A stretch of 64,000 nt of DNA, taken from contig NZ_AP023441.1 of assembly GCF_019976755.1 (NCBI RefSeq), forward strand, positions 7,077,038 to 7,141,037, in the 5' to 3' direction. The DNA comes from Nostoc sp. MS1 (GTDB lineage: Bacteria; Cyanobacteriota; Cyanobacteriia; Cyanobacteriales; Nostocaceae). This document shows, piece by piece, positions 54,368-62,580 of this stretch; position 1 is the first letter of the stretch, and each line of letters opens with the position of its first letter. Under the pieces are notes generated by a model that was not told where the DNA came from, did not search any database, and worked only from the letters and a program-made list of their open reading frames with translations. The position numbers and the translations under genes were made by a program.

Positions 54368-54967
54368 TTACCGCAAAAATAACTCCTTAATCCCTGTTGT
54401 CCCAATCTCCACCGCCAGCGCCGCCAACAGAAACCCTAAAAGCTGTGTGACAATTACAGCACCCTCAACACCAATAAACTTGTCTATTTGATTTGCTAAA
54501 CGCAAAATCAACCAAGAAATCAACATCGCTCCCACAATCCCCAATACTACTTCTAAATGAGGATTCTGAGTTTTCGACATAAATAACATTACCGTCGTTA
54601 ATGTACCCGGCCCCGCTAACAAAGGCAAAGCCAAAGGCGTAATAGCCACATCCCTTCCTTCTTCCGTAATTGGTGTGTCCAACTCTCCCCGAAGCATTTG
54701 CAGTGCAATTAATAGCAACAACAGCCCCCCAGCTACCCGCAAAGAAGCCATGCTAATTTCTAAATAAGCCAAAATATATTGACCACCAAAGGCGAATAGT
54801 AATAAAACTGCGATCGCCACAATACTCGCTTTATCGATTATTTTATTTCTATCCTCCGGCATCATGCCTTTAGTTAAAGCCAAAACCACCGGAATATTAC
54901 CTATCGCATCTGCCAACACAAACACAGCCAAAAAAGTCTGAACCAGAATAGAGGTATCCACAGCCAC
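54368..54967 (-). CDS. MarC family membrane protein
   Basis: The 199-residue protein has six hydrophobic segments and the MarC core FVLADAIGNIPVVLALT near the N-terminus, ALQMLRGE, and PLALPLLAGPGTLTTVML in the middle, which are the best-conserved parts of the UPF0056/MarC family. Despite the name, MarC is not a proven drug transporter; the function is unknown. The start is a GTG (54967) with no closer ATG. It may be co-transcribed with the BASS gene. Confidence 0.9.
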   Translation of the reverse strand: MAVDTSILVQTFLAVFVLADAIGNIPVVLALTKGMMPEDRNKIIDKASIVAIAVLLLFAFGGQYILAYLEISMASLRVAGGLLLLLIALQMLRGELDTPITEEGRDVAITPLALPLLAGPGTLTTVMLFMSKTQNPHLEVVLGIVGAMLISWLILRLANQIDKFIGVEGAVIVTQLLGFLLAALAVEIGTTGIKELFLR

Positions 54968-55040
54968 GCCAATTTATCAAAGTTTGATAACAACTTACCG
55001 TGATTAGGTTAAGTTTGCTATCTCCCATAGGATGATGGAA

Positions 55041-55144
55041 GTAGTCATTAGTCATTAGTCCATAGTCAACAGTCCATAGTCCATAGTCAGAAGGCAAAAT
55101 TTCTTAATTTTGAATTTTGAATTTTGAATTTTGAATTTTGAATT
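55041..55144. repeat. Two adjacent heptamer repeat runs
   Basis: A run of GTCATTA/GTCCATA/GTCAACA heptamers (about 55041-55090) is followed by about five TTTTGAA units (about 55105-55144). Both lie between divergent MarC and nitrilase-family genes. The two different heptamer types side by side suggest separate expansions. Confidence 0.85.
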
Positions 55145-55226
55145 AATTACTCCCTACTCCCATCTCCTAAACTAACGGTATATTTAAGTATCTATCTCAC
55201 ACAACTCAACTGTTTTTATTAAGTCT

Positions 55227-56042
55227 ATGAAGCCTTATTTAGCTGCTGCTATTCAAATGACCAGTGTGCCTGATTTACACAAGAATTTGGCACAAGCTGA
55301 AGAATTAATTGATCTGGCCGTGCGTCGAGGTGCTGAGTTAGTAGGTTTGCCAGAAAACTTTTCTTTTATGGGTGAAGAACAAGACAAACTGGCTCAAGCT
55401 GAAGTAATTGCGCGTGAGAGTGAAATTTTTGTTAAAACAATGGCGCAGCGCTACCAAGTCACTCTTTTGGGTGGTAGTTTCCCTGTGCCAGTTGGTGATA
55501 CAGGTAGAGTCTATAACACCACTGTCCTTGTCAGTCCCAATGGTGAAGAACTAGCCCGTTACAATAAAGTACATCTTTTCGATGTCAACGTTCCTGATGG
55601 TAATACCTACAGGGAATCTAGCACTGTTGTTGCCGGACAGGAACTACCCCCAGTGCATTTCTCGGAATATTTAGGAAATATTGGCGTTTCTATTTGCTAC
55701 GATGTCCGCTTCCCCGAACTCTACCGCCATCTCTCAGATAAGGGAACAGATATAATATTTATCCCGGCTGCTTTTACTGCTTTTACAGGCAAAGACCACT
55801 GGCAAGTATTACTACAAGCAAGAGCGATTGAAAATACTGCCTACGTAATTGCCCCAGCACAAACTGGTAATAATTATGGTCGCCGCCTTACCCACGGACA
55901 CGCCGTAATTATCGACCCTTGGGGAACTATTTTAGATGATGCAGGTGACAAACCAGGAATTGCGATCGCAGAAATCAACCCATCCCGTTTAGAACAAGTC
56001 CGCCGACAAATGCCTTCCTTGCAACACCGTGTCTTTAGTTAA
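55227..56042 (+). CDS. Carbon-nitrogen hydrolase (nitrilase superfamily, Nit1-like)
   Basis: The 271-residue protein has the full Glu-Lys-Cys catalytic triad: Glu43 in GLPENFSF, Lys114 in RYNKVHLFD and Cys157 in SICYDVRFPELYR. Length and motifs fit the Nit1/Nit2 branch, whose members hydrolyse deaminated glutathione or omega-amides. LTHGHAVIIDPWG and a C-terminal RRQMPSLQHRVF finish the domain. It is soluble and monocistronic. Damage-control hydrolysis of deaminated glutathione is the best guess, from family only. Confidence 0.92.
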   Translation: MKPYLAAAIQMTSVPDLHKNLAQAEELIDLAVRRGAELVGLPENFSFMGEEQDKLAQAEVIARESEIFVKTMAQRYQVTLLGGSFPVPVGDTGRVYNTTVLVSPNGEELARYNKVHLFDVNVPDGNTYRESSTVVAGQELPPVHFSEYLGNIGVSICYDVRFPELYRHLSDKGTDIIFIPAAFTAFTGKDHWQVLLQARAIENTAYVIAPAQTGNNYGRRLTHGHAVIIDPWGTILDDAGDKPGIAIAEINPSRLEQVRRQMPSLQHRVFS

Positions 56043-56102
56043 GTTTAGGGGATATTAATCAGTTGTCAGTTATCAGATTATTTCAACTGTCAACTGACAC
56101 AC

Positions 56103-56690
56103 CTACTCCCCAGCTTGGTTACTAGGTTTTTGCGGTGTAATGCCATGCAGCTTGATGAAACTATCGAAAGAGTACCAAGCTAGAACGTACCAGGGAATAA
56201 TTTCAAATTGCAAGCCTTTAATAATTAGCTGTCTCACAGCCAGAATGCTTAATCCCAGAGGGAAAAGGAAACGAATATCAACTACGCCATCGGTTGCTTG
56301 TCTGACTCGTTTGTTCAAATCTACGACAGCACTTGATACAGTTGTAGCTGCTTCAGTTCCACCTTCTGTAATCTCGCCAAATATAATCCCTAAATCTTTC
56401 AGCGTTGCTAATACGTCCTCTAAATCGCCGTTTTTACCACCGTATTTAATGACAATACTGCCATGATCAACATTAGTTCGTACATCGTCAACATGAGGTT
56501 GTGCATTTAAGGTATCAGCAATATGTTCCATCGTCTCTTGTTGACGATGAGAGTGAGCAATTCTCAACCTTAATCTTCCTGGAGTATCACTAACAACTTT
56601 TGTAGATATAGGAGAGGAAGGCGTATAGAGGTTTATTTTATTTTGAATTTTTGGCATTGTCGTCAGATTACCATGACTATTTGTCAACAT
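56103..56690 (-). CDS. HMA_2-domain protein, last gene of the P-type ATPase cluster
   Basis: The protein of 195 residues has one HMA_2-like domain (about 35-110), with KVVSDTPGRLRLRIAH and DVRTNVDHGSIVIKY, lacking the CxxC of classical metal-binding HMA domains. A hydrophobic region (about 140-190, FLFPLGLSILAVRQLIIKG and WYVLAWYSFDSFI) is probably membrane-inserted. I start at the ATG at 56690, which has GGAGG upstream, rather than at a TTG 15 bases earlier. It lies 373 bases after the DUF5132 gene, so it may have its own promoter. It shares its domain with three other proteins upstream. Function unknown. Confidence 0.8.
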   Translation of the reverse strand: MLTNSHGNLTTMPKIQNKINLYTPSSPISTKVVSDTPGRLRLRIAHSHRQQETMEHIADTLNAQPHVDDVRTNVDHGSIVIKYGGKNGDLEDVLATLKDLGIIFGEITEGGTEAATTVSSAVVDLNKRVRQATDGVVDIRFLFPLGLSILAVRQLIIKGLQFEIIPWYVLAWYSFDSFIKLHGITPQKPSNQAGE

Positions 56691-56705
56691 GAAACCACCC
56701 TCCAA

Positions 56706-57062
56706 ACTGATACTTTAGGTTTATTTTTTAGTGTTTAAATAGCTAATTACTTAAATATAAATAGACTAATAAGTAAGTGGACACAATTATTTAGAAGACG
56801 CATTTCGACTACGCTCAATGCTCGCTAACCTTATTAGAAGAGGGTTGAGCGCAGTCGAAACCCGGCGGTCTTAAGTTAGCCGATGGTTTATTTCTTAAAA
56901 TCTTCTTGAGATGGGTTACTCGCCCATCTCAAATAATCGGCAATAGGATGATACTTAATTTTTGAACTTACATACTTTTTCTGTTGTGGTGGGCAATGCC
57001 CACCCTACTACAAATACGTATGCTTGAACAAAAAACAAGTCAGCTTCTTATGGATAGCTGAA
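56706..57062. other. Intergenic region with inverted repeat
   Basis: Arms TTTCGACTACGCTCAA (56803-56818) and TTGAGCGCAGTCGAAA (56845-56860) form a near-perfect inverted repeat, and a GTGGGCAATGCCCACC palindrome occurs near 56990. Both are typical dispersed intergenic repeats of Nostoc-like genomes. No gene was found. Confidence 0.75.
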
Positions 57063-57368
57063 CTACACACCATTGTCAGACGAGCTATCAATAGGTGTGC
57101 TAGCAGCTTCAAATGCAGGGGTTTCTTGTGATTCCGCTAGTTCAGCCTTCGCTTCAGCAACGATATCTTCCCAGGTTTCACCCAATTCTGCAAAAGCACC
57201 TTTGCTCTTTTCATAAGCAACAAGACCGCCTTTGATGATTGACTTGGCAATGGGTTTACCAATACCAGCGACAACTGGGATGAGAACGGGAGCTAATAGC
57301 ACTGCACCAATACCTGCAATTAGTCCAGGTGCGCCTGCTTCTTCAACGAAATCAGTAATTTTAGGCAT
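57063..57368 (-). CDS. DUF5132 family protein
   Basis: The 101-residue protein matches DUF5132: FVEEAGAPGLIAGIGAVLLAP opens a glycine-rich hydrophobic segment (about 10-45) followed by a helical amphipathic part (VAYEKSKGAFAELGETWEDI) and an acidic tail. The ribosome site GGAGGAAT precedes the ATG. It starts 74 bases after the P-type ATPase stop in the same direction and belongs to the cluster. Function is unknown; association with heavy-metal ATPases and HMA_2 proteins is a known genomic pattern as far as I recall. Confidence 0.8.
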   Translation of the reverse strand: MPKITDFVEEAGAPGLIAGIGAVLLAPVLIPVVAGIGKPIAKSIIKGGLVAYEKSKGAFAELGETWEDIVAEAKAELAESQETPAFEAASTPIDSSSDNGV

Positions 57369-57442
57369 GATTAATTCCTCCAGTAAGTTGTTTGAAAAAT
57401 TGTATGAAAGCTTTCAAGACTAGTCCTGCTAGATTATTTATC

Positions 57443-59752
57443 TCATCTTCCTGCTGGTAGAGCTTTTTTTGGGGAATGTTTAAGCATTGGACGTAAACCG
57501 TTAACTCCTGCAACTATGGTGGAGCCATTATTGACTACCGTTGCTGCTAGTGGGTTTAGACCAAACAATACCGCAACTACCAATGCTCCTATGTTAGGAA
57601 TAGCGATAATTCCAGTGTTTTGGCGAATCAAACTCTTGGCTTGACGGGCGATCGCAATTGCTTCTAAGATGCCGTGTAAGTCGTTCTCCATTAGCACCAC
57701 ATCGGCTGTTTCACGGGCGATTTCCGAACCGTGGGCAAAGGATACAGAAACATCAGCGTAAGCTAAAGCTGGCGAATCGTTAATCCCATCCCCAACAAAT
57801 GCAACTGTCTTGCCTTGCTCGTGCAGTCCACGGACTACCGTTGCTTTTTGTTCTGGAAAAGCTTCTGCATGGGTATTTGCGGGTGCAATTCCCAGTTCGG
57901 CAGCTACAGCTGTGGCTGTGCGCTTGTTATCGCCGGTGAGCATATGGACTTCTACACCTTCTACCGTCATCAACCGAGAAATGACTTCTTTGGTTTCAGG
58001 ACGGAGAATATCACTATATCTTATTTTACCTTGGAGTTGCCCGTTAATGGCGACATAAATCACAGAGGTAGCTTTAGCACCACTGCCGTTGAGGACTTCC
58101 ATATCTACGCCTTCGTGACGTAGGAAGCGCTCACTACCGACGTAAATAGTATCGCCATCAATTTCAGCTTTCACCCCTAAACCAAGCTTATAATCCCATT
58201 TGCTGCGGCTGGGGATCGCTACTTGTTGGGACTCTGCATAACGTACTATCGCTTCTGCAACTGGGTGGGTAAGACGTTGTTCGGCGGCGGCGGCAATTGC
58301 TAATATGCGATCGCTAGAAATTTCGCTATTGTAACTATCAACGCCAATGACTGCCACTTCCCCTTGGGTGAGTGTACCTGTTTTATCAAAGACGATGGTA
58401 TCAATTTCGGCTAATTTTTCTAGGGCGCGACCGCTACGAATGAGAATACCTTGTCTTGCCGCATGGGATAAAGCGGCGAGAACTGTCGTGGGAATAGATA
58501 CGCGAATCCCTGTACATAAGTCAAGGGTGAGAATGCTGGCAACCCTAATGGGATTACGGGTTATGGCGAATACTGCTGCACCTAGTAACAAGGTGGGAAT
58601 AACAGCGATTTCCGCAATCTTGTTAGCGTGGTTTTCCATGCGAGTATCATGGACGGGTGCTTCTTCCATCAGCTTAATACTTTGTCCGGCACGAGTATCA
58701 CTACCGAGGCGTTCCGCTAAAATATATACTTGTCCTTCCCGTACCAAAGTCGAGGCAAATACAGATTGTCCTTGCTTCTTCAAAATGGGTACAGATTCCC
58801 CAGTCAGCTTTTGTTCATCAACTAAAGCCTTACCTTGAAGGATGATTCCATCCACAGGTATTTGTTCTCCAGGATAAACAATCACGGTATCGCCGGGAAG
58901 CACTTGTTGGATGGGAATTTGCACCTTCTCACCGTTGCGTTCTACCCAAGCAAACTGTCCTAAAGAACCCAGCAGATCCAATGCTTGCGTTTTGGAAGAA
59001 CGAGCAGTGCGATCGCGGATATTTTCGCCAATCTCGATTAAACTCAACATCAGTGCTGGTGTGAGGAATTGTCCTTGCACTGTGGTAATAGCGATCGCAA
59101 TAAAGTCTAAGAAGTCGATACTTAACTTGCGCTCTTTGACAATACCTTCTACCGCTCTTTTAAATACAGGTAAGGTTGCCAGTGCAATAGTTCCAGCCGT
59201 CAAAACTGGGGGAACAGCTACTCCAAAAGGCCCACTCAGTACCGCTAAACCAGTAGCGAATATAGAAAGCTGCATACCCGGCCAAGGCTTTTCTTCGTCT
59301 TGTGGTGCTGCCTTTTTCGGATTCAGTAATACAACTCCAGTATCACTTGCAGCCATGAGCAAACAGCTAAGGCGCGATTTCATTTTCGCCTCAGTGACAC
59401 CACTGGATTTGTAATTTACAACCAAAGATGCGGCGGCTGGCTTAATTTTGATACTTGTTACCAAGGGATCAGCTTCCAGCAAGGTTTGTAACCTTTGAGC
59501 GTAGTCTGCATCGTTGCGTAAAAGAGGTACACGCAACCGCAACCTACCACGAACTGCATGAACCACACTATAGACAACTTGTGGAACCTTCTTAGAAGAT
59601 TTTACTTGAGCAGAAGTTAAAGCCACTCTGCCGTTTTGTCTTGCGGTTGTCTTTTGAGGTAGGGGAGTTATAGATAGTTCTCCACCCTTTTCCTCTAAGG
59701 TTACATAAGACTCTTGAATAGAAGGTGATGCTAGTTGGACTGTCATTGCCAT
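57443..59752 (-). CDS. P-type ATPase with HMA_2 domain and altered metal-site motif
   Basis: The 769-residue protein has one HMA_2-like domain (about 52-130, YSVVHAVRGRLRLRVP), membrane helices, an A domain with LTGES near 316-320, a P domain with phosphorylated Asp in FDKTGTLTQGE near 452, and GDGINDSPALA near 652. The helix that normally carries CPC/SPC reads TLDLCTGIRVSIPTTVLAAL near 408-425, so the classical transition-metal site is altered to a single Cys. The general ATPase chemistry looks intact. Cargo cannot be named. It lies 108 bases after the HMA_2 accessory gene and precedes DUF5132. Confidence 0.9.
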   Translation of the reverse strand: MAMTVQLASPSIQESYVTLEEKGGELSITPLPQKTTARQNGRVALTSAQVKSSKKVPQVVYSVVHAVRGRLRLRVPLLRNDADYAQRLQTLLEADPLVTSIKIKPAAASLVVNYKSSGVTEAKMKSRLSCLLMAASDTGVVLLNPKKAAPQDEEKPWPGMQLSIFATGLAVLSGPFGVAVPPVLTAGTIALATLPVFKRAVEGIVKERKLSIDFLDFIAIAITTVQGQFLTPALMLSLIEIGENIRDRTARSSKTQALDLLGSLGQFAWVERNGEKVQIPIQQVLPGDTVIVYPGEQIPVDGIILQGKALVDEQKLTGESVPILKKQGQSVFASTLVREGQVYILAERLGSDTRAGQSIKLMEEAPVHDTRMENHANKIAEIAVIPTLLLGAAVFAITRNPIRVASILTLDLCTGIRVSIPTTVLAALSHAARQGILIRSGRALEKLAEIDTIVFDKTGTLTQGEVAVIGVDSYNSEISSDRILAIAAAAEQRLTHPVAEAIVRYAESQQVAIPSRSKWDYKLGLGVKAEIDGDTIYVGSERFLRHEGVDMEVLNGSGAKATSVIYVAINGQLQGKIRYSDILRPETKEVISRLMTVEGVEVHMLTGDNKRTATAVAAELGIAPANTHAEAFPEQKATVVRGLHEQGKTVAFVGDGINDSPALAYADVSVSFAHGSEIARETADVVLMENDLHGILEAIAIARQAKSLIRQNTGIIAIPNIGALVVAVLFGLNPLAATVVNNGSTIVAGVNGLRPMLKHSPKKALPAGR

Positions 59753-59860
59753 TACCTTAATCTTTGAATGTGGTGTGTATTTCAGTTGACAGTTGACCCT
59801 GAGCGTAGCCGAAGGGTCAGGTTATTCCACTGATAACTGAGAACGCAGACTTGCTTGGTT

Positions 59861-60571
59861 TTATTTGTTGCTGGATATATTGGCTGTGATCCCGGCAGAT
59901 TCAATCAGACTAGAAAAGTAAGCTACTGCAACTGCAAAAATGCTTTGCAGAGGCTGTTGCGGCGGCCTTCGCACTTTTCCTGGTTGATAGGTGATAATCA
60001 CAGAAGCCGCATGTCGATTGATGCGTTTACTGATTACCACTGGATCTGATTGGAGTAGCGCTTCTAAGCGTTGGATGTATGCTGGATCTGTGGCAATTTG
60101 CGGGACATGAAACCGTACTCGTCCAGGGATTGAGTGAACGACACTATAGGCTACTTTTTCAGGTTGCTCAGTTGTTCTTGAATTAGTGACAGACTGAGGC
60201 GGAGAGGGTGATATTGTCGGCTCTTTGGTTGGTGGTACAGTTACTTCTGTATCCTTAGTGGTTTCAGCAGCCTGAAATAGACTAGCTAAATGCTCACGCA
60301 TCTCCATATCGGACATTAATCCAGACTCGTAAGCAATTACCAAAGACCCGGTATCCTCATTAATTTCCTGATATCTAATCCCACTTTGCGCTTCTAGCAA
60401 CCTTAGTAGGTTTTGGCGATATTTTGGATCTGCGCTCATCCGAGGAATGCAATATGCAATTTGCCCAGGTAGCGCATAGGTCACGCTATAAAATGTTTTT
60501 TGTGAATTTGTGCAACTTTGTTGCGACGGTCGCGGGACAGCATCTGATGATGATGATGCAGAATCCTCCAT
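59861..60571 (-). CDS. Tandem HMA_2-domain accessory protein (236 aa)
   Basis: The protein has two HMA_2-like units: a divergent first copy (about 25-100, TFYSVTYALPGQIAYCIPRM) and a consensus second copy (about 140-205, VAYSVVHSIPGRVRFHVPQI then RINRHAASVIITY). The units are separated by a Thr/Pro-rich linker. A short hydrophobic C-terminus (SIFAVAVAYFSSLIESAGI) could be membrane-associated. There is no catalytic domain and no CxxC. GGAGG lies before the ATG. It is 35 bases after the 382-residue gene and upstream of the ATPase, so the three are probably one operon. Confidence 0.8.
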   Translation of the reverse strand: MEDSASSSSDAVPRPSQQSCTNSQKTFYSVTYALPGQIAYCIPRMSADPKYRQNLLRLLEAQSGIRYQEINEDTGSLVIAYESGLMSDMEMREHLASLFQAAETTKDTEVTVPPTKEPTISPSPPQSVTNSRTTEQPEKVAYSVVHSIPGRVRFHVPQIATDPAYIQRLEALLQSDPVVISKRINRHAASVIITYQPGKVRRPPQQPLQSIFAVAVAYFSSLIESAGITANISSNK

Positions 60572-60606
60572 TTTGATTCCTCCATTGTTCCTTGATTGGG
60601 AACGTT

Positions 60607-61755
60607 CTATAACGGCAAGTTAGCTATAAAGTTTAAAGAATAAGATAGTGCTGAAGGTTTCATGTCAGCCCATAAACTAGAAATATCTAGAGTTTGACCT
60701 TCAGTTGGGGAATTTATAGTTGTTGGTTCACTTGGAGTAGTTAGCTGACTAACTGTCTCTCGCTCCAAGGTAGTTGATGTGTTATTCAATTCTTTTATGG
60801 CGGCTGGCATTTGTTGTGGAACTTTTGTTATGGGGGTTGTCTGCAATGCTAATTCCATCAGACTTACCCAGTGAGATACAGCTACTTTATTTTTTTTATA
60901 TGATATGGCTAATGACGCTGCATCACAATTTATGCGTACTTGGCTAACTAAAGCATCAGTTTTTAATAACTTTTCTAGACGCTTTGCATAAGCGCGATCG
61001 CTGGCTATTAAAGGTATGTGAAATCTGATTCTACCAGAAATTTCGTGAACAACACTATAAGCTACTTCCGCAGACTTAATTGTTGTCTTGGTAATTTTTT
61101 CTCCGGCGGCGGCTGGCTGACATTCCTCTGTTGTGACTACAGTTGTTGCAGACTCTTTGACTGCATCTTGTCCCGTTATTTGCGGTTCTAGATAGTCAAT
61201 TACTCGCCGAGTCGCTTCTGCGGTAATCATGTATAGAGGAATTGCCGGGATACCACTCACTCCTAATCCTCCTGTCACCGCTAACCCTGTCATTAAGGGG
61301 ATAAACGAGACAGTTTGCTCTTTCCAAAAATCAACGGATTTCCAAGGAGCAAAGGGATCTGATAAGGGTGAATCTTGCGCCGTTTGAATATTGAGTTGTC
61401 GTAATATCGCCAACATCTTTGGCAGTGGCAATTTATTTTCATCAAAGACAACTACCATGCTGCTTGTAGGCTCATTGGTAATAACTTCTCTGACACCTAT
61501 ATACTGCTTTAAGTGTTTGGCGATCGCTTTGACGTTGTAGCTCAAACTACCATCAGTCGCTTTAATTCGTATGCGTCCATTCGTTGCGTGTACAACCTGC
61601 ATACCAGTAGCAGAGATTTGTAAGGGATATTCTCCCGGTCTACTGCTATTCGTATTCACTTTTAATTCATCGCTTTGACGCTGAGTTGAGGTTAAGTCAG
61701 AGGATAAAGTTAGATAGGGACTTGACCTTTCACGACTAGTAATAGTTTCTGCCAT
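60607..61755 (-). CDS. Tandem HMA_2-domain membrane accessory protein (382 aa)
   Basis: The first gene of the cluster codes a protein with a divergent HMA_2 unit (about 52-125, MQVVHATNGRIRIKATD), a hydrophobic hairpin (about 148-185, FIPLMTGLAVTGGLGVSG, IPAIPLYMITAEA) that may cross the membrane, and a consensus HMA_2 unit (about 230-300, VAYSVVHEISGRIRFHIPLI, RINCDAASLAISY). The tail is Thr/Pro-rich. The DRAYAKRLEKLL segment is nearly identical in spirit to the second unit of the 236-residue protein and to the ATPase N-domain. Function unknown; a ligand-delivery or regulatory partner of the ATPase is plausible. Confidence 0.8.
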   Translation of the reverse strand: MAETITSRERSSPYLTLSSDLTSTQRQSDELKVNTNSSRPGEYPLQISATGMQVVHATNGRIRIKATDGSLSYNVKAIAKHLKQYIGVREVITNEPTSSMVVVFDENKLPLPKMLAILRQLNIQTAQDSPLSDPFAPWKSVDFWKEQTVSFIPLMTGLAVTGGLGVSGIPAIPLYMITAEATRRVIDYLEPQITGQDAVKESATTVVTTEECQPAAAGEKITKTTIKSAEVAYSVVHEISGRIRFHIPLIASDRAYAKRLEKLLKTDALVSQVRINCDAASLAISYKKNKVAVSHWVSLMELALQTTPITKVPQQMPAAIKELNNTSTTLERETVSQLTTPSEPTTINSPTEGQTLDISSLWADMKPSALSYSLNFIANLPL

Positions 61756-61848
61756 TTATCTCGATAGCTACACCCGGCTCTTAAGGTTAACAATAGGTTA
61801 AGTATACATTAAAATTTTTTGTTGGGTATGATTCTTAAAAAGAATTTT

Positions 61849-62388
61849 TTATTTTGTATTACCCGATACTAATTTTTGATATTCTTGCTCAGTAATCATC
61901 TCTAAGGTAGATTGTACTCGGTCAATAAAGATTACACCATCCAAATGATCAAATTCGTGTTGAAATATACGAGCAACAAAGTTTGTTAACTCTTGTTTTT
62001 GTAAATTTCCATAACGGTCAGTATATTCGACCTCGATAGCTTGATACCGAGGAACTAACCCTCTAATTCCCGGAACACTGAGACACCCTTCCCAATCTTT
62101 AACTACTTCACTCGAATGAGACACTATCTTAGGGTTGATCATAGCGGTAGGTTCCATTTGTGGCGCGTGAGGATACCTAGCATTAGGACGGGAAGCCACA
62201 ATAAATAGACGGTAAGACTGTGCTACTTGGGGAGACGCAATTCCCACACCGTTAGCTTTAGCAACAGTGGTAATTAAGTCATCAATGAGTTCCTGTATAG
62301 CAGGATCATGAACATCATCTACCCAAGCTGCTTTTTGACGCAGTGTAGGATTGCCTATTTGAATGATGGGGCGTAATTCAGTATTCAT
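61849..62388 (-). CDS. def: Peptide deformylase
   Basis: The 179-residue enzyme has the three deformylase motifs: GVGIASPQ (47-54), EGCLS with the metal ligand Cys102, and HEFDH with His144, Glu145 and His148. It removes the formyl group from the first Met of new proteins. Motif 1 has Ser where most have Ala (GxGxAAPQ), a minor change. It has no plastid-like or signal extension. It lies alone, 94 bases from the cluster and 193 bases downstream of the HtrA gene stop. The assignment is firm. Confidence 0.96.
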   Translation of the reverse strand: MNTELRPIIQIGNPTLRQKAAWVDDVHDPAIQELIDDLITTVAKANGVGIASPQVAQSYRLFIVASRPNARYPHAPQMEPTAMINPKIVSHSSEVVKDWEGCLSVPGIRGLVPRYQAIEVEYTDRYGNLQKQELTNFVARIFQHEFDHLDGVIFIDRVQSTLEMITEQEYQKLVSGNTK

Positions 62389-62470
62389 AAGGTAGGGAGT
62401 GGGGAGTGGGGAGTAGGGTAGTTACCCTTACTCTAATGCTTTGAGATTAATTAAATAATAACAATTTGGT

Positions 62471-62497
62471 CATTAGTCAGTTGTCAGTTGTCAGTTG
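62471..62497. repeat. Heptameric repeat (GTCAGTT type)
   Basis: Three to four GTCAGTT/GTCATTA heptamers lie between the deformylase start and the HtrA stop, followed by CTCATCTCCC-type pyrimidine runs. Same repeat class as elsewhere. Confidence 0.75.
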
Positions 62498-62580
62498 TTT
62501 TGTCTCCTTCATCCCCGTAATCTTCCTCATCTCCCACCCTGCGGGAAGCAAGCTACATCTCTCTCATCTCACCCACTCCC

